This document shows, one piece after another, positions 33,749-41,198 of a stretch of 64,000 bases of DNA. Location of the stretch: contig MSHM01000019.1 in assembly GCA_001941225.1 (NCBI GenBank), forward strand, positions 29,894-93,893, written 5' to 3'. This stretch comes from Oscillospiraceae bacterium Zagget12. Lineage in GTDB: Bacteria; Bacillota; Clostridia; UBA1381. Numbering within the stretch: the first letter of the stretch is position 1; each line of letters opens with the position of its first letter. The notes under the pieces are model-generated. The model made no database searches. It was given only the letters and a program-made list of their open reading frames with translations, and was not told the origin of the DNA. The translations under genes were made by a program, and so were the position numbers.

Positions 33749-34519
33749 TCATTTCTCGACCGTAACCAGTCTTACGTCCTTTTGGGCAAGCTCCTGTTTC
33801 CATTCGTCCGTAAGCTGCGCGTCGGTAATAAAGCAGTCGATTTTGTCAAGCTCCGATATTCTCGGCACTCCGAGCCTGCCGAGCTTGTTTTTATCGCATA
33901 AAAATATAGCCGATTCGCTACACGACAGCATCGCCTTTTTTATTTCCGCCTCGCCCTCGCTTGAATCCACCAAGCCGCGTCCGAGAGTAACTCCTCTGCA
34001 CGAGAAGAAGAATTTATTGGCATAATAATTATCCCGTATCGTCTTTTCAGCCACTCTGCCCGTGTAGGACATATTCCTCGGCGTAAGCTCTCCTCCCACA
34101 CATACGACGTGAATATGGTCGCAGCTCGAAAGCTCGCTTACAATCTTTTCCGCGTTTGTGATGACCGTTATGCCGCGCTTGCCCTTGATGTATCTCGCAA
34201 GGTGCCACGCCGATGTGCTCGCGTCAAGAAATATCGTTTCGCCGTCCTTTATCAAATTCGCGGCGCATTTTCCGATTCGCTGCTTGCCCTCATAGTTCAC
34301 GGTGTCGCGCTCGGTTATGGCAAGCTCCGTTTCACTGTTATCCACCAGCGTCGCGCCGCCGTAGGTGCGCACAAGCACACCTTGCTTTTCAAGCTTTTCC
34401 AAGTCACCGCGTATCGTTTCCGTGGTGACCTCAAACTGCTTTGCAAGCTCCACCACAAGCACGCTGCGCTCCTTATTTATTATCTGCTCTATTTTGTTTC
34501 TGCGCTCAACTGCAAGCAT
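33749..34519 (-). CDS. DeoR-family transcriptional regulator
   Basis: 256 residues from the ATG at 34519, chosen for GAGG 8 bases upstream; the frame opens at 34561. N-terminal DeoR winged helix (ERRNKIEQIINKERSVLVVELAKQFEVTTETIRGDLEKLEKQGVLVRTYGGA). A C-terminal sugar-phosphate sensor follows (GETIFLDASTSAWHLARYIKGKRGITVITNAEKIV). DeoR proteins usually respond to phosphorylated sugars, which suits control of the aldolase-headed BMC operon next door. It is separated from that operon by terminators and a candidate small RNA. Promoter TTGAAA-17-TAAAAT near 34550-34580 on the minus strand. Confidence 0.88.
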   Translation of the reverse strand: MLAVERRNKIEQIINKERSVLVVELAKQFEVTTETIRGDLEKLEKQGVLVRTYGGATLVDNSETELAITERDTVNYEGKQRIGKCAANLIKDGETIFLDASTSAWHLARYIKGKRGITVITNAEKIVSELSSCDHIHVVCVGGELTPRNMSYTGRVAEKTIRDNYYANKFFFSCRGVTLGRGLVDSSEGEAEIKKAMLSCSESAIFLCDKNKLGRLGVPRISELDKIDCFITDAQLTDEWKQELAQKDVRLVTVEK

Positions 34520-34585
34520 ATATAATACCTCACTATATATTTTATGTTTTAATTTTATCATAAAACAGGGTGATTTTCAATATAC

Positions 34586-34614
34586 TTGCAAAAATTAAAA
34601 TGATGTGGTATAAT
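34586..34614 (+). promoter_or_regulatory. Strong plus-strand promoter of a candidate small RNA
   Basis: TTGCAA (34586-34591), exactly 17 bases, TATAAT (34609-34614). No ORF of useful size follows on the plus strand; a stable rod-like stem begins at the predicted start near 34621. Confidence 0.65.
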
Positions 34615-34620
34615 ACACTT

Positions 34621-34806
34621 GCGACATAATTAAATAACATTTGCAATAACTACGCACATTTTATCAATACAGATAAAAATGTATGCTCTATTTTCGTGTG
34701 TATTTATTGCGAAAAGTTTAATTGTGTCGCAACAATCGGAGCAATACATTTTTTATGCGTTGCTTAGGCGGCGCATTTTTTAATTGCGCCGAAATACGCG
34801 CTTTTT
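34621..34806 (+). ncRNA. Candidate structured small RNA between deoR and the BMC operon
   Basis: The predicted transcript opens with GCGACATAATTAAA, which pairs over 14 bases (one G-U) with TTTAATTGTGTCGC at 34717-34730. Inside, TTGCAATAA pairs with TTATTGC-AA, then TAC-GCAC pairs with GTGTGTA, and the tip CATTTTATC/GATAAAAATG closes it. This gives a rod of about 110 bases with internal bulges. A second hairpin (34741-34763) and a GC stem CGGCGCA/TGCGCCG (34769-34791) follow, then a weak CTTTTTG run. Long rod, strong promoter and terminator-like end resemble 6S-type RNAs, but family identity is not established. Confidence 0.4.
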
Positions 34807-34825
34807 GTTGCGATACATCTTAAAG

Positions 34826-34849
34826 AGGGACTTTATGAAAACAGTCCCT
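34826..34849 (-). terminator. Terminator of the ACT gene and BMC operon
   Basis: AGGGACT / AGTCCCT arms beginning at the ACT stop codon, followed on the minus strand by CTTTAAG. A short stem and weak T-run, but well placed. Confidence 0.55.
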
Positions 34850-35217
34850 TATTCCGTAATTTCATATCCCGCGCACATCAGCGCGTCCGCCGCGGCATCA
34901 AAATCGCGGCTTTTTGTCAAAATGTAATCCGTATTGTACGTTGACACGGCAAAAATCCCGATATTGTTTTCCGCAAGAACCGCGGATATTTTCGATAAAA
35001 TCCCGACCAACGAAAAATCAAGCGTGCCGCATATGCGAAACGCGCTCCAACCCTTTTCGCACTCAACCGTATTTTCGGGAATATGCTCCTCCGTGCATAC
35101 AAGAGAAATTTCCTCGTCCGTCTTGCCGACAAAGCAAAACTCGTCGCTAAAATCAATATCCGAAACGCTTTTTACCTTGCATACCGCAAAATTATTCTTA
35201 AGACGCTGTATTTTCAT
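34849..35217 (-). CDS. ACT-domain protein
   Basis: 122 residues from the ATG at 35217 (GGGAGG just before it). Two ACT-like halves: NFAVCKVKSVSDIDFSDEFCFVGKTDEEISLVC and FRICGTLDFSLVGILSKISAVLAENNIGIFAVSTYNTDYILTK. Proteins of this type bind small ligands such as amino acids. It is the last gene on the BMC side, but a terminator hairpin lies between it and pduT, so its expression may depend on readthrough. Role in the microcompartment unknown. Confidence 0.75.
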   Translation of the reverse strand: MKIQRLKNNFAVCKVKSVSDIDFSDEFCFVGKTDEEISLVCTEEHIPENTVECEKGWSAFRICGTLDFSLVGILSKISAVLAENNIGIFAVSTYNTDYILTKSRDFDAAADALMCAGYEITE

Positions 35218-35230
35218 ATTTCCTCCCAAT

Positions 35231-35254
35231 AAAAACGGGCGCCCTTCGGCGCCC
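35231..35254 (-). terminator. Terminator or attenuator between pduT and the ACT gene
   Basis: On the minus strand GGGCGCC, GAAG loop, GGCGCCC, then GTTTTTA: a textbook intrinsic terminator placed after pduT and before the ACT gene's RBS. It likely reduces ACT expression relative to the shell genes. Confidence 0.75.
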
Positions 35255-35287
35255 CTTAGCCGGTTTATGCCAACCGACCCATAATTC

Positions 35288-35833
35288 TTACAGTACTGCC
35301 TCCCATAATTCGGGATGCGGATTCGCTATGACCTCCGTGTTAATCAGCACGCCTTGCTCGGCGGCGATTCTCGCGCCCGCCTCAACGCCCGCCTTAATAT
35401 CGGCAACATCGCCCGTCATCGAAACAAAGCATTTGCCCGCCATACCGCGCGCAACGCGAACCTCTATAAGCTCAATATCGCCCGACTTAACAGCCGCGTC
35501 GGCAGCCTGAATTGCGCTTGCCGCCGTGAATGTTTCGACAATTCCGAAAGCCTTCTTTTCCTTAACGTCCGCCGTTCCGCATATAGCCTCGAACACGTTT
35601 TCGCCAAGGTTACCTATTACAAATTTATCAATAAGCGCGTCCTCCGCGATAAGCTCCGCTCTGTCAACCGCCGCGTGTATAGCCGAAAGCTCGCCGCCCA
35701 CTATCGTGACGAACTTGCCCGGACATACCGAGCCGGAGCTGATAAGCGTAACTCCCGCGCTTTTGAGCATTTCATCTGTTACAACAACGCCCTTAGATAC
35801 GTTTTTTACTTCAACTAATCCTATAGAATTCAT
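35288..35833 (-). CDS. pduT: BMC-T (tandem) shell protein, PduT-like
   Basis: 181 residues with two BMC domains (about 3-85 and 93-178; second one KKAFGIVETFTAASAIQAADAAVKSGDIELIEVRVARGM). It forms a trimer that tiles the shell like a hexamer. Cys37 in GSVCPGK sits where PduT carries the pore cysteine that binds a [4Fe-4S] cluster. With pduS directly upstream (13-base gap), an electron conduit across the shell is the likely role. Confidence 0.9.
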   Translation of the reverse strand: MNSIGLVEVKNVSKGVVVTDEMLKSAGVTLISSGSVCPGKFVTIVGGELSAIHAAVDRAELIAEDALIDKFVIGNLGENVFEAICGTADVKEKKAFGIVETFTAASAIQAADAAVKSGDIELIEVRVARGMAGKCFVSMTGDVADIKAGVEAGARIAAEQGVLINTEVIANPHPELWEAVL

Positions 35834-35846
35834 TATCCATCACCCG

Positions 35847-37181
35847 CTATCTTTCAATAATAACAAATCTGTCTGTAACCGCTTTGACAGTGCCGTTAAT
35901 GCTCGCGTGCATCGTGGTGCCCAAATCCTCATACGCGGTTCTTGCGACAACATCGCCCACGCTCACCTTATCGCCCGCGCTGACCGCCGCCGCGGCAGGC
36001 TTGCCAACGTGCTGCTTAAGCTCTATGTATACTTCCTTCGGTTCAAAATCCATATACTTTCTTTCAACGCGCGGTTTAACGTATTTTCTTATTCCGAGTC
36101 TGTCAATAAGCACGGACGAGGATACAAGTCTTGACGCTCTTTCGGGTCTTACCTTTTCGGGAGCTATGTTATTTTGACGTTTTAAGCCGTGCTTTGCAAG
36201 CGAACCCTTGACCTCCATTGAAATCTTCTGCGGGTCAAGCATTTGCTGACAGCCGATTACCGTACAGACGCCGCAGCCGCAGCACAAAGCCGACTGCAAA
36301 AAGCTTTCGGTATCCGTAACCTCGCTGTGTGACGCAGCACGGACTGTCTTATGAACATTTATATTATATCCGAGCAGGTTTCTCGGGCACATATCGGAGC
36401 ACATTGTACAGTTACAGCAAGCCGCCGACGCGCGCTTAAGCGTCATCGACATAGGCATTTTTTTACGCTGAATAATCGAATGAGTAACAGGGAAAATAAG
36501 AAGTCCCTTTGTCGTTTTTGTAACCGTGTCATTCTCAAGATCCACCAGCTTGCCCATCATAGGTCCGCCGTTTATAACCTCCTTGCCTTCAAGGTCGCCG
36601 TAGCCCGCCGCCTCAAGCAATTCCTTTATCTTCATTCCGACCGGAGCCTTTATTGTAATATCTTCCTTTGTGTCGCCGCCGATTGTGATATATTTCTGCG
36701 TAACCGGCTCGCCTTTGGTAATTGCGCAGTGGATATTGTAAACCGTTTCCACGTTTATAACCATTACGCCGACCATTACGGGAATAGCGCCCTCGGGAAT
36801 TATTTTTCCGGTTGTTTCATATGTAAGAACGACCTCGTCGCCCGCCGGATAAATATCGGGAATTTCTTTGATTTTCACCCTTGTGCCGCTGAGCGACGCT
36901 ACAATTTTATCGTCAAGAAGGTGCATATTCTTGCCCTTGATGCCGATAATAGCCTCATCGGCGCCCAATGTGTCGATAAGAATATTAAGCGTGTCAACAA
37001 GCGCCTGAAGATGATGCTCCAAAATATGATGGTCAACCATCATAAGAGGCTCACATTCAGCCGCGTTTACTATAATCTGTTTTACCTTATCCGAAAATTT
37101 TCTGTGAGTAGGAAATCCGGCGCCGCCCGCGCCGACTATACCTGCGTCATATACTATTTTCTGTAGCTCATCAAATGTCAT
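35847..37181 (-). CDS. pduS: PduS-like RnfC-family iron-sulfur flavoprotein
   Basis: 444 residues. N-terminal RnfC-like nucleotide/flavin domain (GIVGAGGAGFPTHRKF; NAAECEPLMMVDHHIL) and SLBB-like middle (APVGMKIKELLEAAGYGDLEGKEVINGGPMMGKLV). Two ferredoxin clusters follow (CCNCTMCSDMCPRNLLG about 255-275; CCGCGVCTVIGC about 298-310), then a C-terminal barrel-sandwich segment. In Pdu compartments PduS passes electrons through PduT to the outside, recycling cofactor. It follows a structured 195-base intercistronic gap. Confidence 0.92.
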   Translation of the reverse strand: MTFDELQKIVYDAGIVGAGGAGFPTHRKFSDKVKQIIVNAAECEPLMMVDHHILEHHLQALVDTLNILIDTLGADEAIIGIKGKNMHLLDDKIVASLSGTRVKIKEIPDIYPAGDEVVLTYETTGKIIPEGAIPVMVGVMVINVETVYNIHCAITKGEPVTQKYITIGGDTKEDITIKAPVGMKIKELLEAAGYGDLEGKEVINGGPMMGKLVDLENDTVTKTTKGLLIFPVTHSIIQRKKMPMSMTLKRASAACCNCTMCSDMCPRNLLGYNINVHKTVRAASHSEVTDTESFLQSALCCGCGVCTVIGCQQMLDPQKISMEVKGSLAKHGLKRQNNIAPEKVRPERASRLVSSSVLIDRLGIRKYVKPRVERKYMDFEPKEVYIELKQHVGKPAAAAVSAGDKVSVGDVVARTAYEDLGTTMHASINGTVKAVTDRFVIIER

Positions 37182-37376
37182 TTTGCGTTTTCCTCCCCAA
37201 AGAGTTTTTGTGTGGGTAAAAATTTGTGATATAAGAGCGGACTTTTCCTATAAATACAAAAATACAAAAGGAAAATATCCGCCGTTGGGAATTTTCAGCG
37301 AAACGCCTTGCGCCGAAAACCTACAGCGTCCCCACGTCCTCTCGGACGTGAACGCCGCTGCGCCGCACAAATTTCA
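37182..37376 (-). other. Structured intercistronic region, eutN-pduS
   Basis: No ORF. A stable stem at 37237-37282 (GCGGA-TTTTCC with GGAAAA-TCCGC) and a smaller one ACGTCC-TCTC-GGACGT near 37334-37349. Such stems often fix the stoichiometry of shell and enzyme mRNAs by processing or partial termination. Confidence 0.5.
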
Positions 37377-37637
37377 TCAGCATTGTTTCTCGTCAAGTAT
37401 CCCCACAATAGCCGCGTCAACGGGTGAATCGGGTTTGCCGAGCGCAACGCGCGCGCTTGAGCCGGTGGTTATAATAACGTCCTCGCCCATACCCGCGCCG
37501 ACGCCGTCCACCGCTACAAGAAACTTATCGACAAGCTGTCTGTTCTCGATACATTGCACAAGCATAAACTTATATCCCACCAAACCTTCAAGCTTATGCG
37601 TTGAAACAACACTTCCGTATACTCTGCCAATAATCAT
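37377..37637 (-). CDS. eutN: BMC-P vertex protein, EutN/CcmL family
   Basis: 86 residues; pentamer that caps the shell vertices. Typical start IIGRVYGSVVSTHKLEGLVGYKFMLVQ and the pentamer loop VDGVGAGMGEDVIITTGSSARV. The conserved C-terminus VDAAIVGILDE is present. One vertex gene in the locus, as usual for a simple metabolosome. Confidence 0.93.
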   Translation of the reverse strand: MIIGRVYGSVVSTHKLEGLVGYKFMLVQCIENRQLVDKFLVAVDGVGAGMGEDVIITTGSSARVALGKPDSPVDAAIVGILDEKQC

Positions 37638-37673
37638 ATTATCAATCCTTTTATTGAGTGAAACTCAATATGG

Positions 37674-38312
37674 TTATTTTTCTAAAATCATAACTCTGTC
37701 GCCTGTTTTAATAGCACAGGCATTTGCGTCATCGGTATCGATGTGCATTTCCGTGTTAAAGTCTTCTCTCACTCTGACCTGCACGTTAAAGAAACGCGTC
37801 GGCTTAGAGTTCTGGATTTCAACATCAACAATGTCGTTATCCTTAATTCCGTACTTCTCCGCGTCTGCCGGAGTCATATGTATATGTCTGTTCGCAATGA
37901 TGCAGCATTCATTCAAAAATACACTGCCTTTGGGTCCCACCAATGCCATCGGCGCACTGCCTTTAAGCTCGCCCGAGGGACGTACCGGCGGACTAACCTT
38001 TAATTTAAAGGTGTCTGTTCTGGAAATTTCCACCTGTGACTGCTTTCTTACGGGACCGAGCACGCGCACTCCCTCGATTGTGCGGAGTGACGGACTTACC
38101 AGAGTTACACATTCCTCAGCGGCAAACTGGTCGCCCATAAGCATCTTCTTCGGTGTAAGCTCGTGACCCTTGCCGAAAAGTGTTTCCAAATCCTCTTGTG
38201 ATAAATGCACGTGTCTTGCGGACACGCCAACCTTTATGCCGTTGCTCTCTTCCTTTTGCTTAAGTATGCTCACAACAGCGTTAGCAATTATATCCTGCAA
38301 ATTGTTGTCCAT
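37674..38312 (-). CDS. pduL: Phosphotransacylase PduL with N-terminal encapsulation peptide
   Basis: 212 residues. Converts acyl-CoA and phosphate to acyl-phosphate and CoA inside the shell, regenerating CoA for the aldehyde dehydrogenase. Two PduL domains carry the zinc-ligand motifs VGVSARHVHLSQ (about 27-38) and IIANRHIHMTPADAEKYG. The first 18 residues (NLQDIIANAVVSILKQK) form an amphipathic helix separate from the catalytic fold, as expected of a cargo-targeting peptide. Confidence 0.95.
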   Translation of the reverse strand: MDNNLQDIIANAVVSILKQKEESNGIKVGVSARHVHLSQEDLETLFGKGHELTPKKMLMGDQFAAEECVTLVSPSLRTIEGVRVLGPVRKQSQVEISRTDTFKLKVSPPVRPSGELKGSAPMALVGPKGSVFLNECCIIANRHIHMTPADAEKYGIKDNDIVDVEIQNSKPTRFFNVQVRVREDFNTEMHIDTDDANACAIKTGDRVMILEK

Positions 38313-38339
38313 TCCTTTTTCCTCCTAATAACTGAGGTC

Positions 38340-38383
38340 TTTCCTTTTGAGTGCGGGAGAAATATTCTCCCGCACAAAGGAAA
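38340..38383 (-). other. Strong intercistronic hairpin between BMC-H and pduL
   Basis: GTGCGGGAGAA and TTCTCCCGCAC arms with an outer TTCCTTT/AAAGGAA, in the 139-base gap. No T-run follows on the minus strand, so it looks like an mRNA-stabilising or processing stem after the abundant shell gene, not a terminator. Confidence 0.6.
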
Positions 38384-38451
38384 TAATTTTACTTAGTAAA
38401 TTTTCTTATGTATTAACACATAAGATGCGTTTTTGCCGTAGTATTAAATAC

Positions 38452-38727
38452 TTATATAGCCGGCAAAATCTTTTCAACGTCGTTGTGCGGACGCGGAATT
38501 ACGTGAACCGATACAAGCTCGCCAAGTCTTGAGCCTGCCGCTGCGCCTGCGTCTGTAGCCGCCTGAACAGCGCCAACGTCGCCTCTTACCATAACTGTTA
38601 CAAGACCCGAACCGATTCTCTCTGTTCCGATAAGTGTAACATTTGCTGCTTTAACCATTGCGTCTGCCGCCTCGATTGCCGCAACAAGACCTCTTGTTTC
38701 TACCATACCTAATGCTTCTACTGCCAT
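38452..38727 (-). CDS. BMC-H shell protein, PduA/PduJ-like
   Basis: 91 residues, single BMC domain, canonical throughout: [20 protein letters not shown], the hexamer-edge Lys (AMVKAANV), pore loop [17 protein letters not shown], and C-terminal [15 protein letters not shown]. Probably the major facet hexamer. It shares high similarity with the BMC-H at 39273. Confidence 0.95.
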   Translation of the reverse strand: MAVEALGMVETRGLVAAIEAADAMVKAANVTLIGTERIGSGLVTVMVRGDVGAVQAATDAGAAAGSRLGELVSVHVIPRPHNDVEKILPAI

Positions 38728-38812
38728 TTTATTTTCCTCCTATTTTTTTCTTGGGCTTTGCCCTTTTTTTACTTGATTTATTTATCTAAAAACGCTTTCG
38801 CGTATTCAGAAC

Positions 38813-39253
38813 TTAATTGGTTGTTTTCTTGGGACGTCCGCGTCTTTTCGGCGCCGGCTTTTCCTCCGGCTGCTCCGCGTTTTCACCGTCTGTCCCCGCA
38901 GGCTTTTTATCCTGCTTTGGAGCGCTTACCGCTCCGACGTGCGTTCCCGCAAACTCCGAGTTGGGTTCCTTTTCCTCCTCGTCGAGATGCAAAAACTTTA
39001 AAATCTCCTTGTGAGGTCTTGCTATAACCTGCGACGCTTTAAGGCACTCGCACTTCTTGGCTCTCGCCACGCCCGCGTCAACCGACGCCTGCACGGAAGT
39101 AAGCTCGCCTCTCACGACTATCGTAACCAGTCTGCCGCCCAGCTTTCTTTCTGTTGCAACAAACTCTACCTCCGCCGCTTTAAGCATATCGTCCAGCATT
39201 ATAATTGCATTTCCCAACGCGCTGACCTCAACCAAACCCAATGAATATTCCAT
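38813..39253 (-). CDS. BMC-H shell protein with basic AT-hook-like tail
   Basis: 146 residues from the ATG at 39253 (GGAGG 9 bases upstream). Residues 1-90 are a BMC domain (SLGLVEVSALGNAIIMLDDMLKAAEVEFVATER ... SQVIARPHKEILKFLH). About 55 further residues form a low-complexity tail, acidic then proline/lysine-rich, ending KRRGRPKK, which contains the GRP core of AT-hooks. Shell proteins with C-terminal extensions exist (PduK with an iron-sulfur tail, EutK with a helix-turn-helix), but this basic DNA-binding-like end is unusual. Confidence 0.88.
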   Translation of the reverse strand: MEYSLGLVEVSALGNAIIMLDDMLKAAEVEFVATERKLGGRLVTIVVRGELTSVQASVDAGVARAKKCECLKASQVIARPHKEILKFLHLDEEEKEPNSEFAGTHVGAVSAPKQDKKPAGTDGENAEQPEEKPAPKRRGRPKKTTN

Positions 39254-39272
39254 CAATCTCTACCTCCTCTTT

Positions 39273-39542
39273 TTAAATTGAAGGCAGGATTTTGGCGACG
39301 TCATCGTGCGGACGCGGTATAACATTAACTGCGTAAACCTCGCCTATTTCCTTTGCCACCGTTTCGCCGGCATCAACAGCCGCCTTTACAGCGTCAACCT
39401 CACCCATTATCACTACATTTACAAGTCCCGAACCGATTTTCTCGGTTCCGACAAGAACCACGTCCGCGGCCTTTGTCATCGCGTCGGAGGCCTCAATCGC
39501 ACCGGTCAGACTTCTTGTTTCAATAAATCCAAGCGCTTGCAT
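39273..39542 (-). CDS. BMC-H shell protein, PduA/PduJ-like
   Basis: 89 residues: [70 protein letters not shown]. Second canonical hexamer, paralog of the one at 38452; the pore loop TEKIGSG is nearly the same, so both may pass similar small polar metabolites. Confidence 0.95.
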   Translation of the reverse strand: MQALGFIETRSLTGAIEASDAMTKAADVVLVGTEKIGSGLVNVVIMGEVDAVKAAVDAGETVAKEIGEVYAVNVIPRPHDDVAKILPSI

Positions 39543-39554
39543 ATTTCCTCCTCC

Positions 39555-39896
39555 TTACGCGTTATTCGGTATATGTCCGACCTTATCCCTGCCCACGCTT
39601 ACGCGCAGAGCCATTTTTTGAGCGTCATCGGTCGGACGCGCTATAACGTATTTGTTTATAAGTCCCGAAACGCTCTCCGCGGCTTTTGCAGCCGCCTCGA
39701 CTCCCGCCTCGACAGCCGATACGCTGCCCTGTATTTTTACCGCCATAATAAGCGGCACTTCTACGCTGTCGGCGTTCGCCGGTTTGTTTGAATCAATCGC
39801 GATAACCTTTACGTCCGCCGCCTTTGCAGCCGCGTCCGCCGCGGTAATCGCCGAAACAAATCCGAACATTTCGATAATTCCTATTGCGTCATTCAT
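39555..39896 (-). CDS. BMC-H shell protein with insertion and C-terminal extension
   Basis: 113 residues. The BMC fold (AIGIIEMFGFVSAITAADAAAKAADVKVIAID) carries an insert SNKPANADSVEVPLIMAVKIQ before the third strand and about 15 extra residues after PTDDAQKM. Variants of this kind probably give a different pore or edge. First shell gene after the alcohol dehydrogenase. Confidence 0.9.
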   Translation of the reverse strand: MNDAIGIIEMFGFVSAITAADAAAKAADVKVIAIDSNKPANADSVEVPLIMAVKIQGSVSAVEAGVEAAAKAAESVSGLINKYVIARPTDDAQKMALRVSVGRDKVGHIPNNA

Positions 39897-39929
39897 ATTC
39901 CCTTCAACCCTTTCCTAAATTTATGAGGA

Positions 39930-41171
39930 TTAGATTAAGTCTTTTCTGACGTAAGCTATCTTTAATCCCTTCTGAGCAAGGTTTGTTTCCAATGCCTCGT
40001 TCATTTCTTCAAGCGGGAATCTGTGCGTAATCAATTCCTTAATCGGAAGTCCGATTGCGATTGCTCTCTTTAAGAAATCAAAGGTTGTAGCGTAATCTCT
40101 CAAGGTGTAAACCCATGAGCCTACAAGCGTTATTTCCTTTGAGCAAAGGTCAAAGTGCGGATTGATTGTAGCGTCGCCGCCGTTGATGAAGAAACCAAGC
40201 TCGCAAAGTCCGCCGCCGTTTCTGATGAAATGGTAAATATTGCTGTGAGCAACAGGCGAACCCGTGCACTGGAACGCGAAGTCGGCAAGGTAACCGCCGA
40301 ACGCGTCTTGAACCGCGCCCGCAAGAGCGTCGATGCCCTTATAATTCATAAAGTTCACCGTTTCATTTGCGCCCATTCTCTTCGCGAATGCCAATCTCTG
40401 CTCGTTACCGTCAACCGCGACAATGTTTTCAATACCCATTGTGCGTAGAACCGCGATACAGATAAGACCGATAGGTCCGCAGCCCTGAACGACAACTCTT
40501 GAGTTAAATCTCAAAATATTTGTTGTCTTTGCTCTCTCAACAGCGTGTACAAGAACCGCGCACGGCTCTATAAGTATTCTCGAATCAAGATCAAGGTCGC
40601 TTACGTTAAACACCGTAGAGCCGCCTCTGATAAGAATATAATCGCTGTACCAGCCGTTTAGGTGGACATCGTCGTCGGGAAGAAGTCCGTAGACGTCCGC
40701 GCCGCCCACGTTCTGCTTATTAAGGTCGAACATCGTAATGTCGGGATTGTCCTTGAAAATCATACAGGTAACAACCTTGTCGCCCAATTTAAGCGGCTTG
40801 CCGGCGCTGTCAACCTTTACGTTTTTACCCATCTTCACGATTTCGCCCGTGCCCTCGTGTCCGAGAACCACCGGAATAAGCGAGAACGGGTCGTTCTTGT
40901 ATTCATGAGCATCGGTACCGCATACGCCGCAGCCCTCGACCTTTACAAGCATATCGTCGTCGCCAAGCTCAGGAATTGGATATTCCTGAATTTCAAAATG
41001 CTTAAGCTTTGTCATCATCGCAACCTTTGCGGTCTTTGGTATTTCTCCGCATGAACCGCAGCCGCCGCATTGCTTGTTAGCCGACGAAACAGGCGCTCCG
41101 CCCGTCATCTCCTGCAAAACCTGCGCGACAAGCTTTGCAACTTCATTTTCATTTATGTTCAAAGTTATCAA
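39930..41171 (-). CDS. Zinc alcohol dehydrogenase with encapsulation peptide
   Basis: 413 residues, medium-chain dehydrogenase. Residues about 8-22 (ENEVAKLVAQVLQEM) are a targeting helix, followed by a Cys/Gly linker (CGGCGSCGE). Catalytic zinc ligands: VEGCGVCGTDAHEY and GHEGTGEIV. The dinucleotide fold GCGPIGLICIAVLRTMG is about residue 230. The usual four-cysteine structural zinc cluster is not evident. In an aldolase-fed compartment it would reduce lactaldehyde to 1,2-propanediol and return NAD+ to the aldehyde dehydrogenase. Confidence 0.88.
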   Translation of the reverse strand: MITLNINENEVAKLVAQVLQEMTGGAPVSSANKQCGGCGSCGEIPKTAKVAMMTKLKHFEIQEYPIPELGDDDMLVKVEGCGVCGTDAHEYKNDPFSLIPVVLGHEGTGEIVKMGKNVKVDSAGKPLKLGDKVVTCMIFKDNPDITMFDLNKQNVGGADVYGLLPDDDVHLNGWYSDYILIRGGSTVFNVSDLDLDSRILIEPCAVLVHAVERAKTTNILRFNSRVVVQGCGPIGLICIAVLRTMGIENIVAVDGNEQRLAFAKRMGANETVNFMNYKGIDALAGAVQDAFGGYLADFAFQCTGSPVAHSNIYHFIRNGGGLCELGFFINGGDATINPHFDLCSKEITLVGSWVYTLRDYATTFDFLKRAIAIGLPIKELITHRFPLEEMNEALETNLAQKGLKIAYVRKDLI

Positions 41172-41198
41172 CTCCTTTTGTTTTGGTTTAGGAATTTA

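Noticed and set aside
34621..34806. Miniature inverted-repeat transposon instead of an RNA
   Set aside because: No target-site duplication or second copy is visible, and the stem starts exactly at the start site predicted from a consensus promoter; not fully excluded.
36351..37166. 271-codon plus-strand ORF opposite pduS
   Set aside because: Composition is that of a complement shadow, with no motif and no RBS.
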